A stretch of DNA of 64,000 bases from CAWKAO01 sp963847665 (GTDB lineage Bacteria > Actinomycetota > Humimicrobiia > Humimicrobiales > Humimicrobiaceae): the NCBI GenBank assembly GCA_963847665.1, contig CAWKAO010000002.1:186001-250000 (forward strand). Reading direction: 5' to 3'. Every line of letters starts with the position of its first letter. Position 1 is the first letter of the stretch. A model generated the notes under the pieces. That model was not told the DNA's origin. It worked only from the letters and a program-made list of their open reading frames with translations, and searched no databases. Below, piece by piece: positions 52,757 to 62,242 of this stretch. Position numbers and translations under genes: made by a program.

Positions 52757-54109
52757 ATGGATTCAATAATAAAGTCTATCCTGGACTTTAAAAAGGAGGA
52801 TATCAAGGATTACGAACCTTATCTTATGCTTGGAGGCGGGACCCCGGGATTAAATCTTATCAGGGGTAAAGGCGTATATGCTTACGACATAGACGGGAAG
52901 GAATATATCGATTGCACATCCCAGTCCTGGGCCTTGCACCTTGGCTATAATCATCCTGAGATAAATGAGGCGATAAGGCAGCAGCTTGATTACTCCACTC
53001 ATTTCCACACTGGTTTTTATACAGTGCCAAGATATCTGCTTGCAAAAAAGATCGCAGAGCTATTTCCCCAGAAGATGAACAGGGTTCTTTTTACAATAGG
53101 GGGAGGTGCCTCAATAGAAGCTGCACTAAAAATAGCGATAATCAACAGGCCAGAGGCACATAATTTTATATCCCTGTTCGGGGGTTATCATGGGACCTCG
53201 TTTATGACTACAGGTGCATCTCTTACGGGTACTTTTGCATATGGAAAATATGCGGGCGGCTCGACACTTGCACATTTTTCCCAGAATTTTATCAGGGTGC
53301 CTGCACCTTATTACTACAGGCCCTATTTTGAAGTCTCAAGGAAAGATGACAGGGATGAGATAGACAGAAGGTGCCTTGAAGCGCTATCGATGCAGGTAAA
53401 GTACGGTTCCACCGGCCCTGTTTGTGCCCTTTTGATGGAACCACTGCAGGCTTCTGGAGGACAGCTTATATTCTCAAAGAATTTTCTCGAAGGCGTAAGG
53501 GATATCTGCAGCAGGGATAATATAATCCTTATATGGGACTGTATCCAGACAGCATTCGGACGAATAGGGGACTGGTCCGCTTCAAATCACTATGGTGTCA
53601 CTCCTGATATTATGGTCTGCGGCAAATCTATGGGAGCAGGTTTTCCTATAAATTGCGTAGTAATATCTGATGACATCAAAGGTGTTAAAATGGATGGGAT
53701 AGACCTGCACACTTTCGGCAATAACCAGGTGAGCCAGGTCGCCTCATTGAAGATGATAGAGATAATACAACGGGATAATATTCTTGAAAATGTCAGACAG
53801 GTAAGCTCAATCATCGAAGAAAATTTATGTGAATTTAAGAAAAAATATCCACAGATCGGTGATGTCAGGGCGCTTGGATTCCATATAGGTATTGAAATCG
53901 TAAAAGACCCTGAAACAAGGGAAGCTGATTATGCAGGGTGCACAGCTATGCGAGATATCGGGCTTGAAAACGGCATAATCTTTGGATTAGGTGGTTCAGG
54001 AGCAGGTAAAAATGTCTTAAAGATAAAACCTCCTTTAATAACGACAAAAGAACAGGCCGGTGAGATACTTGAGAAGTTCGAAAAGACTATCAGGCAGGTA
54101 TACTTATAA
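52757..54109 (+). CDS. Class III PLP aminotransferase
   Basis: 450 residues, fold type I subgroup II. Seen: YDIDGKEYIDCTSQSWALHLGYNHPEI, the phosphate-binding GGGASIEAALK, HGTSFMTTGASLTG, the cofactor Asp in ILIWDCIQTAFGR and the PLP Lys in VCGKSMGAGFP near 289. 4-aminobutyrate, ornithine and beta-alanine transaminases share this fold; its Cys-Ile where most have Glu-Val in the WDE-V-Q motif is unusual. GGAAGGAG upstream of the ATG. It sits between pabA and pabB, opposite the DeoR gene. Confidence 0.88.
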   Translation: MDSIIKSILDFKKEDIKDYEPYLMLGGGTPGLNLIRGKGVYAYDIDGKEYIDCTSQSWALHLGYNHPEINEAIRQQLDYSTHFHTGFYTVPRYLLAKKIAELFPQKMNRVLFTIGGGASIEAALKIAIINRPEAHNFISLFGGYHGTSFMTTGASLTGTFAYGKYAGGSTLAHFSQNFIRVPAPYYYRPYFEVSRKDDRDEIDRRCLEALSMQVKYGSTGPVCALLMEPLQASGGQLIFSKNFLEGVRDICSRDNIILIWDCIQTAFGRIGDWSASNHYGVTPDIMVCGKSMGAGFPINCVVISDDIKGVKMDGIDLHTFGNNQVSQVASLKMIEIIQRDNILENVRQVSSIIEENLCEFKKKYPQIGDVRALGFHIGIEIVKDPETREADYAGCTAMRDIGLENGIIFGLGGSGAGKNVLKIKPPLITTKEQAGEILEKFEKTIRQVYL

Positions 54110-54187
54110 AGGGGTCCTGTACAATAATTATATAATTAGGCTCTTTATATTTGAGATCTAAGATATGATTGGCACTACTTATCAAGC

Positions 54188-55735
54188 ATGGTAAAATCTT
54201 TTCTTATGACTGATATCACAGCAATCATAGAGTTGGACCTGAAAGTACCCTGCCAGGATATTTTTTATTTTATCTATTGCAGCGAAAATCCCCCGTTTTT
54301 TTCCTTTCTTGATAGCAGCCTTATTCCAAATAAATATTCTAAATATTCATACATTGCCTGGGAGCCTGATTTTTCGATTAAAAGCCTGAAAAACGAACTT
54401 ATATTTATTTATCCTGAAGGCAGGGAAGAAAAAAAAATTGGCACACCCATGATATTGTTGAAAGATATCCTTAAAAAATATATATCAGGTTCAAATAAAA
54501 AAGAAATATTGCTGTTAAGGGAAGACAGCTGTAACGGAGTCAATGTTACCGGCAATAAGATGGTCAAAGTCCCGGATTTTACAGGAGGTTTTATAGGATA
54601 CCTTTCCTATGATCTTAAAGATTACATTGAAAGACTCCCGAATACCGTTGATAACGACATATGCCTGCCGTTTTACTATTTTTCATATTATTCAAGATTT
54701 CTTGCCTTTGATCATGATCTAAAAAAATGGTATCTGGTGATCAATTTTACCGAAAGCTCCGAAAGCAAAATAATTTTATATGTAAAAAATGAAAAGCAAA
54801 AGTTCGAGAGCTTTTTAAGTAAGATCATCTGCACGGGCATAGTTCCCATAAATGAAAAAATAAAACAAAAATACTTAAAGAATAAGGTTAAATCCCTAGA
54901 TATATCTTCTGATTTTACAAAAGAGCAATATATAGAGACTATAAAAAAAGCAAAAAAGTATATACACGCTGGAGATATATACCAGGTGAACATAACTCAG
55001 CGGTTTACCAGTGAATTTGATATTGACCCAGTAGATCTTTATTATATTTTAAGACAGAGAAACTCTGCACCCTTTTCGGCGTTTTTGGGCTATCCTGATT
55101 TTAAAATAGGAAGTTCTTCTCCGGAACGATTTTTGTTTTTAAAGAACGGAGAAATAGAGACAAGGCCCATCAAAGGTACAAGACCGAGGGGGAAAAATAC
55201 TGTTGAAGACAATATTTTAAAAAATGAGTTAAAAGCAAGCATTAAGGACCGGGCAGAGTTAAATATGATCGTAGATCTTGAAAGAAATGATCTTGGTAAA
55301 TTCTGCAGATATGGAACAGTCAAAGTAAAGGAACATGCAGTTATCGAGAAATATTCAAAAGTCTTTCATTCTGTTTCTACGATAACTGGGGAACTCCAGG
55401 AGGGGTTTGATACAGCCGATATTATTAAAGCTACATTTCCTGGAGGATCAATAACAGGTGCGCCCAAAATAAGGGCAATGCAGATAATAGATGAACTCGA
55501 ACCTCTTTCAAGGAACATATACACCGGGTCTATTGGTTATATAGGTGCAGACGGGACACTTGATATGAATATTGTTATAAGGACCTTTATAATAAAGAAT
55601 AAGTCTTTTTACTATAATGTAGGGGGCGGGATAGTGGAAGATTCTGATCCGGAAGATGAATATCAGGAGACACTTGATAAAGGTCTTGCACTTAAAGAGA
55701 CACTTGAGTTTTTTAATACTACAAATCTTCTTTAG
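54188..55735 (+). CDS. pabB: Aminodeoxychorismate synthase component I
   Basis: 515-residue chorismate-binding enzyme. The catalytic Lys motif is PIKGTRPRG near 327 (PIAG in anthranilate synthase), which marks PabB. Also DIYQVNITQRF, the MIVDLERNDLG segment, PGGSITGAPKIRAMQIIDELEP and GSIGYIGADG. It makes 4-amino-4-deoxychorismate for folate with PabA. No Shine-Dalgarno site precedes ATG 54188. The N-terminal 230 residues are less conserved. Confidence 0.9.
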   Translation: MVKSFLMTDITAIIELDLKVPCQDIFYFIYCSENPPFFSFLDSSLIPNKYSKYSYIAWEPDFSIKSLKNELIFIYPEGREEKKIGTPMILLKDILKKYISGSNKKEILLLREDSCNGVNVTGNKMVKVPDFTGGFIGYLSYDLKDYIERLPNTVDNDICLPFYYFSYYSRFLAFDHDLKKWYLVINFTESSESKIILYVKNEKQKFESFLSKIICTGIVPINEKIKQKYLKNKVKSLDISSDFTKEQYIETIKKAKKYIHAGDIYQVNITQRFTSEFDIDPVDLYYILRQRNSAPFSAFLGYPDFKIGSSSPERFLFLKNGEIETRPIKGTRPRGKNTVEDNILKNELKASIKDRAELNMIVDLERNDLGKFCRYGTVKVKEHAVIEKYSKVFHSVSTITGELQEGFDTADIIKATFPGGSITGAPKIRAMQIIDELEPLSRNIYTGSIGYIGADGTLDMNIVIRTFIIKNKSFYYNVGGGIVEDSDPEDEYQETLDKGLALKETLEFFNTTNLL

Positions 55736-55866
55736 ACCTGAGGAGCAGTTATAGCAGCTAAATTTTATGAATAAACACATTATGATATAATTTTCTCAGT
55801 CAGGTGGATTTACAGATATTGTTTTTTTAATTTTTTATTACTTCAAGCTTTTTTTATGATGTAGCA

Positions 55867-56745
55867 ATGGGTGAATCAGTATATATTAACGGAAGATATC
55901 TCAATATAAAAAATAAGGTATTATCTATAGAGGATCCGGGTTTTTTATATGGAGACGGTGTTTTTGAAACGATCAGGGGCTATAAGGGTAGAGTCTTCGC
56001 CCTTGATCTGCATCTTGAAAGACTGTTTAATTCATTGAAGACATTAAAATATAATCCTCATTTTACGGCAGAAGAGGTAAGTTCAGCTATAAACTCACTT
56101 ATTTCAAAAAATGGACTATCTTCTGTTGATATATATATAAAAATAATAATCTCCCGCAGTGGTTACATTGGCAAGTTGAGGTTTGATTTCTGGAATGAAC
56201 CAAATCTGGTCATCATTGTAAAAAAACTGGATAGAGGCAGCTGGCAGAGCAACCATTTTTTGGATAGCGGGGTAAAACTTGTAAGTTCTTCTATAAAAAG
56301 AAGTTCGATGGGTAACGATCTCTACAGGCATAAGCTTCTTAATTATTTTGAAAATATATTTGCAAAAAATGAAGCATATGCCATCAATGCTGACGAAGCG
56401 GTATTTCTGACAAAAGACAGGGTGATCCTTGAGGGGGCAACTTCAAATATCTTTATAGTCAAATGCAATAAGGTACTTACTCCTCCAGTTACTCTAAACA
56501 TACTCCCTGGAGTCACAAGAGAAATAATAATAAAGTTCTGCCGGGAAAACAGGATAAGTTTTGCAGAAAGGAGACTGCATTACTACAATATCTTAGAAGC
56601 AGATGAAGTCTTTATAACAAATTCCATTATAGGAATTGCACCTGTGGCTAAATTTGATTCCTATAAGATAGGTGATGGCATGATCCCCGGGATTGTCACA
56701 AAAAAACTGATAAATATTTATATGGAAACCGCCGGTTGTATTTGA
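55867..56745 (+). CDS. pabC: Class IV aminotransferase / aminodeoxychorismate lyase
   Basis: 292-residue fold-type-IV PLP enzyme. Marks: FLYGDGVFETIRGYKGRVF, LHLERLFNSLK, the PLP Lys in YRHKLLNYFEN near 154, EGATSNIFIVK and LPGVTREIIIKF. Following pabA and pabB it is most likely 4-amino-4-deoxychorismate lyase, releasing p-aminobenzoate and pyruvate. D-amino-acid or branched-chain aminotransferase is the alternative. No Shine-Dalgarno site is obvious. Confidence 0.85.
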   Translation: MGESVYINGRYLNIKNKVLSIEDPGFLYGDGVFETIRGYKGRVFALDLHLERLFNSLKTLKYNPHFTAEEVSSAINSLISKNGLSSVDIYIKIIISRSGYIGKLRFDFWNEPNLVIIVKKLDRGSWQSNHFLDSGVKLVSSSIKRSSMGNDLYRHKLLNYFENIFAKNEAYAINADEAVFLTKDRVILEGATSNIFIVKCNKVLTPPVTLNILPGVTREIIIKFCRENRISFAERRLHYYNILEADEVFITNSIIGIAPVAKFDSYKIGDGMIPGIVTKKLINIYMETAGCI

Positions 56746-56838
56746 TTGATTTATATGTTTATAATATTTTCGGTGACATGTCTGTTAAAATATGCCATGC
56801 TGCACATTTTTTAAGGTTACTTCAAGGAAAGGTTTTAA

Positions 56839-57378
56839 ATGAGAAAATTTAAGAATCTCATGGAAATAATCACATACAGACGAAGCATAAGATCGTATTC
56901 TTCCCAGGAAGTAGAAGAAAATAATCTGGAATATGTCTTGGATGCATTCAGGAAAGCACCATCAGCCAAAAATCTTCAACCATGGAAACTTATTATTGTA
57001 AAAGATAAAAATAAAAAAAGTGACCTTGCAATAGCATGCAATAACCAGGCCTTTATTGCTGATGCTCCTATTGTCATCGCTGCCTGTGCACTTGAAGAGT
57101 TAGCATACAGTGTAATGGGAGGATATATGAACAGCTATCCAATAGATCTTGCTATAGCACTCGAACATCTGATGCTTGCTGCTACTGAAGTCGGACTGGG
57201 TACATGCTGGATAGGTGCATTTAAGGAAAGCCTTGTGAAAGGCATACTGGGAGTACCGGAAAGTATAAGGGTAGTAGCCCTTACACCTCTTGGTTATCCT
57301 GGCCCGAAAGCTGAAACTCCAAAGAGAGGCAGAAAGTCGATATCCGAGATCGTCTGTTATGAAAAATACTGTGAATAA
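56839..57378 (+). CDS. Nitroreductase-family flavoprotein
   Basis: 179 residues, FMN-binding. Marks: ITYRRSIRSYSSQEVE at the N-terminus, APSAKNLQPWKLI, the DLAIALEHLMLAATEVGLGTCWIGAF helix and LTPLGYP. Small members of this family reduce nitro compounds, quinones or flavins; BluB-like activity is not supported. CAAGGAAAGG precedes the start. Confidence 0.88.
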   Translation: MRKFKNLMEIITYRRSIRSYSSQEVEENNLEYVLDAFRKAPSAKNLQPWKLIIVKDKNKKSDLAIACNNQAFIADAPIVIAACALEELAYSVMGGYMNSYPIDLAIALEHLMLAATEVGLGTCWIGAFKESLVKGILGVPESIRVVALTPLGYPGPKAETPKRGRKSISEIVCYEKYCE

Positions 57379-57408
57379 AAAGACATTGTTCACAAAGACC
57401 CTGAGCAG

Positions 57409-60019
57409 ATGGAAATAATAGTCACTCATGTAAGTTCTGATTTTGATTCCTTTGCAGGCATGTTAGCTGCGAAAAAATTATATCCTGAAGCAAAAATCAT
57501 TATTCCCACCTCCATAAATCAGAATGTCAGAAAATTTATAGCCCTTCATGAAGATTCTCTTCCACCTTTCTTCGAACCAGGAGAAATAGACCTGAGAAGA
57601 GTTAAAAAAGTAATTATTATCGACACAAAGATCCCTGCACGCCTGGGACAGGTCAGGGACATTTTTAGAGACAGTAAACCTGATGTTATAATATATGACC
57701 ATCATAATAAAAGCTCTGAAGATATCGATTATGGTTATGATCATTCTATGTTCGTAGGAGCTTCAACAACAATACTTGTTGAATGTATAAAAAAACAAAG
57801 AATATCGATCTCACCTTTTGAGGCCACACTTTTTTCACTTGGGATATATGAGGATACAGGCTCATTTACATATCCCAATACTACATACAGGGATCTTTCT
57901 GCCGCTTCTTTTTTAAAAAAAAAGGGCGCTAATTCTTCTGTAATATCAAAATTTTTAAATATGGCCCTGACTGATGACCAGCATCTTCTTCTTGAAAAAC
58001 TTATATCAAATATAAAAAAGATTACTATCAATGAAAAAGAGATTGTACTTTCAAAAGACCGAAGCGATGATTTTATTGAAGGCCTTTCAGTTCTGACAAG
58101 GAAACTGGCTCAGGTCGAAGATGTAGATGTTGCTATCTGCTGGGTAAAGATGAAAGAAAAGACATATGTCGTGGCAAGGAGTGACGATACTGAAGTCAAT
58201 GTGGCAAAAGTGATCGCTATTGTCGGCGGAGGCGGCCATCCACAGGCAGCTTCTGCTGTTATAAGTAATATGGGACTCGATTTGATTGAAAAAAAGATCA
58301 TATTTTCACTAAAAGAAAATATTAAAAAACCATTAGTTGCAAAGGATATAATGTCTTATCCGGTCATGGTCGTAAACGAGAATGAAAGAGTAGATAATGT
58401 AAATGAGATCTTAAAAAAATACGGGCATTCCGGGATACCAATAGTAAATTCAAAACAAAACCTTGTCGGTATTATTACCAGAAAGGATATCGATAAGGCG
58501 ATGAATCACGGCCTTTCTCACGCACCGGTAAAAGGGTTCAGATCACATGGGGTTGTAACGGCAGATCAGGATACCCCGATATCAGGTCTCCAGAAAATAA
58601 TGATAGATAATGCAATAGGGAGAATACCGATAATTAATAAAAACCGGATAATAGGTATCGTGACCAGAAAAGATATATTGCGTTTCCTGCACGGCAACGA
58701 CTATCTTAAATATTCTGAAAATGCCAGGACAAGATTTGATCTTGATTTTACAGGTAATGAGGTGAAAGAGAGGATATACCAGATGCTGCCGTCCAGGTTA
58801 ACAAATATTCTGGAAGTAGCTTCAAAGGTATCAAAAGAGTTGAATATCAATTCATATCTTGTTGGTGGGATTGTCAGGGACCTCCTGATAGGAGCGACAA
58901 ATTATGATGTCGATATCGTTGTAGAAGGGGATGGAATAAGGTTTGCCAATAAGCTTTCACAGGTTTTATCAGTTAGGATGGAAAGCCATAAAAAATTTAA
59001 CACTGCGGTGCTTGTCCTAAAAAACGGCCAGCATATAGATATCACCTCTTCAAGGATCGAGTATTATGAAAAACCTGCTGCTCTTCCGGATGTCGAACCG
59101 GGTAATATCCGTCAGGATCTGGCCAGAAGGGATTTCACTATCAATACTATTGCAATATCTTTAAACAACGAAAATTTTGGAGAAATACTTGATTATTTCG
59201 GCGGCAGGAAAGATATAATCGAAAAAAGGATAAAGATACTTACATAAAATGAGTTTTATCGAAGACCCCACGAGGATATTCAGGGCGGTTAGATTTGAAC
59301 AGAGACTGGGGTTTAAAATGGATGAACTTACAGAAAAGCTTGCCAGGTCCACGGTAAACATGGAAATGGTATCAAAGCTTACTGGAAAAAGGATAAGAGA
59401 TGAGATCATTGCGATACTGGAAGAAGACAAACCCTGGAAAGCTCTCAAAAGATTATTTGAGATAAAAGCCCTGTTAAAAGCTGGTATTAATATCAGGGTA
59501 GAAGATGAACTTGCAGGATTTTTAAAGTCTTCTCTTGAAGCCTGCAGGATACTTGATATCCGTGATATCCCGGAGTACAAACAATGGAGACTCATGCTCG
59601 TATGCATCCTCTTGAAAAAATCTACCGGGTTTATAAAAAAATGGAGTTCTGAGATGAAAATAAAGAAAAAGGATGCTGAGATAATCCTCGGTTCTGTCTC
59701 ATCTTTTACAGCAATAAAAGAGCGGCTTCTAAAAAGTTTTTCCTGCAATTCAGATGTCTATACGCTCCTTTATGGCAGACCATATGAGCTTCTTGCCGCA
59801 ATTGTTGCCCAGAACAGGGATTCAACTGATACCGTCAGGTTGTATCTGACCGAACTTAAGGATATGAGACCAGAGATAAATGGAAATGACCTGAAGGCTC
59901 TTTCTTATAAACCATCAAGGGATTTCAGGACTGTACTTGAATCAATAAAAAAAATGAAAATTGATGGACTTCTTAAATCCAGGCAGGCAGGAATTGGAAA
60001 TGGCAAAAAAAATACTTGA
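57409..60019 (+). pseudogene. DHH-CBS-CCA tRNA nucleotidyltransferase, one frameshift
   Basis: About 870 residues when joined. Order: DHH phosphoesterase (residues 1-150; THVSSDFDSFAG, IYDHHNK), DHHA1 (about 200-300; IVGGGGHPQAAS), two CBS domains (about 305-430), nucleotidyltransferase head (about 485-610; LVGGIVRDLL and DVDIVVEGDG), then the neck and tail from SFIEDPTRIFRAVRFEQRLGF in the next frame. This matches the long multi-domain A-adding/CCA-adding enzymes of several anaerobic lineages. A net +1 change lies at 59239-59247; dropping the A at 59242 gives LHKMSFIEDP. The enzyme is usually essential, so sequence error is likely. Confidence 0.88.
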
Positions 60020-60034
60020 AGAGCTTCAAAACAA

Positions 60035-60060
60035 ATAGATCAATGATCAAAATGATCTAT
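60035..60060 (+). terminator. Weak hairpin after CCA enzyme gene
   Basis: ATAGATCA (60035-60042) pairs with TGATCTAT (60053-60060) around a 10-base loop. There is no T-run after it, so terminator activity is uncertain. Confidence 0.3.
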
Positions 60061-60098
60061 CTAGCCATCAAATCAGTGCATAATGATATTTAGATTTA

Positions 60099-60137
60099 TT
60101 TTGCATAATATTTAATAATTATGTATAATATGCAAAA
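60099..60137 (+). promoter_or_regulatory. A+T-rich inverted repeat upstream of argJ
   Basis: TTTTGCATA (60099-60107) and TATGCAAAA (60129-60137) form a nine-base inverted repeat 52 bases before argJ. The A+T-rich stretch between them has TTTAATAATTATGTATAAT. Such spacing is compatible with an ArgR-type operator region, but no good ARG-box consensus is present, so this is only a candidate. Confidence 0.35.
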
Positions 60138-60188
60138 TTAAAACTGTCTTGAAGTTTAAATAATTATTTTTAGTTATTTGCAAAAAGG

Positions 60189-61436
60189 ATGAATATGGAA
60201 CCACATGCTGTAGGAAACAAAGAAAAGTCTAATATCATACCGGACGGGACGATCACAACTGTTCCAGAAGTATTTGCTTCTTCATGTCACTGTGGTTTAA
60301 GAAAATGGAGGGATGACCTTAGCCTGATCTTTATACCTGGAGAAACGATGTGCAGTGGTGTTTTTACTACGAATAAATTTGCAGCCGCTCCAGTTATAGT
60401 ATCAAAAAAACAGCTTGCAAAAAACAGGAACATCAATGCTGTCTGTATCAACAGTGGTATTGCCAATGCGTGCACAGGAGTCGAAGGGATCAATAATGCC
60501 CAAAAGACTATTGAACTGGCCGCCAGTTTTCTCAATATTCCACCTGATAATATAGTAGTCTCTTCAACAGGGAGGATAGGGAAGCAACTACCAATCGAAA
60601 AGGTCGAGAAAGGCCTTGAAATATGCTGCAGCAGTTTAAGCCCTGAAGGAGGCCATCATGCTGCGAAAGCCATTCTTACTATTGACAGGCATCCAAAGGA
60701 AGTGGCAGTAAATATCAGGATAAAAGATGCTGAAATATTTATCGGAGGGATCGCAAAAGGTTCCGTAATGCTTGAGCCAAATATGGCCACAACGTTATCT
60801 TTTATTGCAACAAACATAAAAATGTCTTCTAAGCTACAGGATGAGCTTTTGCTGGAATGTATTGATGGGACATTCAATTCAATCTCTACAGATGGATGCC
60901 AGAGTACAAATGATATGTCTATCTTAATATCAAATGGGCAGAGCGGTATTGAAATAAAAAAGAAAGACGCCGATTACAGAATATTTAGAAATGCGCTTTT
61001 TGAAGTGCTTGAGGTGCTGTCCAGGAAAGTCGTTGAGGATGCTGAAGGTGCGACAAAAGTCATTGAAATCCTTGTTAACGGTGCAAAGGACAAAAAAGAG
61101 GCAAAGATAATAGGTAAGAAAATAGCAAATTCGATCCTGTTTAAATCTGCGATGTACGGTGAGGATGTCAACTGGGGAAGGATCGCTGCAGCAATCGGTT
61201 CTATAGAAAACAGTATTGATAACAGAAAGGTGGATATTTACCTTGAAGATATTAAGGTGATGGAAGATGGGGTAGCTGTAAATTACGATGAAGAAACTGT
61301 TAACAAATACATGCATGAAAGATACATAAAATTTAATATCTGCCTTAATTCAGGAAATGCAAGTTCAAGGATCCTGACAAATGATATAACTTATGAGTAT
61401 ATAAAGATCAACGCATTCTACAAAAAGCAGCGATAA
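60189..61436 (+). CDS. argJ: Bifunctional glutamate N-acetyltransferase / amino-acid acetyltransferase
   Basis: 415 residues. ArgJ marks: CSGVFTTNKFAAAPV, CINSGIANACTG, VVSSTGRIGKQLPIEKV, the self-cleavage region KGSVMLEPNMATTLSFIATN with the nucleophile Thr near 200 (inside NMATT, usually NMATM), and GEDVNWGRIAAAIG. The precursor cleaves itself into two chains that transfer acetyl from N-acetylornithine to glutamate. No other arg gene is in the window. It ends three bases before the convergent dehydratase activator. Confidence 0.92.
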   Translation: MNMEPHAVGNKEKSNIIPDGTITTVPEVFASSCHCGLRKWRDDLSLIFIPGETMCSGVFTTNKFAAAPVIVSKKQLAKNRNINAVCINSGIANACTGVEGINNAQKTIELAASFLNIPPDNIVVSSTGRIGKQLPIEKVEKGLEICCSSLSPEGGHHAAKAILTIDRHPKEVAVNIRIKDAEIFIGGIAKGSVMLEPNMATTLSFIATNIKMSSKLQDELLLECIDGTFNSISTDGCQSTNDMSILISNGQSGIEIKKKDADYRIFRNALFEVLEVLSRKVVEDAEGATKVIEILVNGAKDKKEAKIIGKKIANSILFKSAMYGEDVNWGRIAAAIGSIENSIDNRKVDIYLEDIKVMEDGVAVNYDEETVNKYMHERYIKFNICLNSGNASSRILTNDITYEYIKINAFYKKQR

Positions 61437-61439
61437 AGA

Positions 61440-62219
61440 TCATTTATTTTGGCCGAAAAGTGCGGCGCCAAGTGCGCCTGTTATCTGGGGTTCATCCGGT
61501 ACTTTAATAACAGTCTCCAGCCTTTCTTCAAGCGCAGTTACTACAGCTTTATTCTTTGCAACTCCGCCGGTCATGCATACTGGTTCTTCAAGTCCTATTC
61601 TCTCGACCATCGATACTATCCTGTTTGTTATCGAATATATCAATCCTTTGATTATTTTATTCTTTTCGATCCCGTGTCCTATAAGAGATACTATTTCAGA
61701 TTCAGCAAACACCGTACAGGTAGAAGAGATATCGACCCTATCATCAGTCTTCATAAATATTTTAGTAAAATCCTCCAGGTCTATCTCAAGTGCATTTGAC
61801 ATCACTTCAAGAAATCTTCCTGTTCCAGCAGCACATTTATCATTCATAAGAAAGTCCAGAGGATTTCCGCTACCGTCAAGTTTTATGACTTTTGAATCCT
61901 GCCCGCCTATATCTATTACTGTCCTTGTATCTGGAAAAAAATTTGCGACACCTCTTGCGTGGCAGCTTATCTCGGTGATATTTTTAGTGGCGAATGGGAT
62001 ATTTGATCTTCCGTATCCTGTGGCGACAATTGACTCAATCGAAGATTTTTCAAGTCCTGCTCTTTTAAGTGCTTCTTCGAAGACTCTAAAAGCTGCACTT
62101 TTGCTATCGCCACCTGTAGCATCAATCACATAGGCATGGATATCCGGTTTCTCATCTTTATAACTGACGATAACAGCTTCTGCAGAAACAGAACCTATAT
62201 CTATCCCGCATGTATACAT
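61440..62219 (-). CDS. 2-hydroxyacyl-CoA dehydratase activator (HgdC/BadF type)
   Basis: 259-residue ATPase of the ASKHA fold. Motifs: GIDIGSVSAEAVIV near residue 5, GRSNIPF, DIGGQDSKVI, the two cluster Cys in NDKCAAGTGRF and ISSTCTVFAES, and MTGGVAKN. The dimer binds one 4Fe-4S cluster and uses ATP to inject an electron into the dehydratase. A GGGAAAGG site precedes the ATG. It is the last gene of the operon. Confidence 0.92.
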   Translation of the reverse strand: MYTCGIDIGSVSAEAVIVSYKDEKPDIHAYVIDATGGDSKSAAFRVFEEALKRAGLEKSSIESIVATGYGRSNIPFATKNITEISCHARGVANFFPDTRTVIDIGGQDSKVIKLDGSGNPLDFLMNDKCAAGTGRFLEVMSNALEIDLEDFTKIFMKTDDRVDISSTCTVFAESEIVSLIGHGIEKNKIIKGLIYSITNRIVSMVERIGLEEPVCMTGGVAKNKAVVTALEERLETVIKVPDEPQITGALGAALFGQNK

Positions 62220-62242
62220 TTTCTACCTTTCCCGTAGATTAT

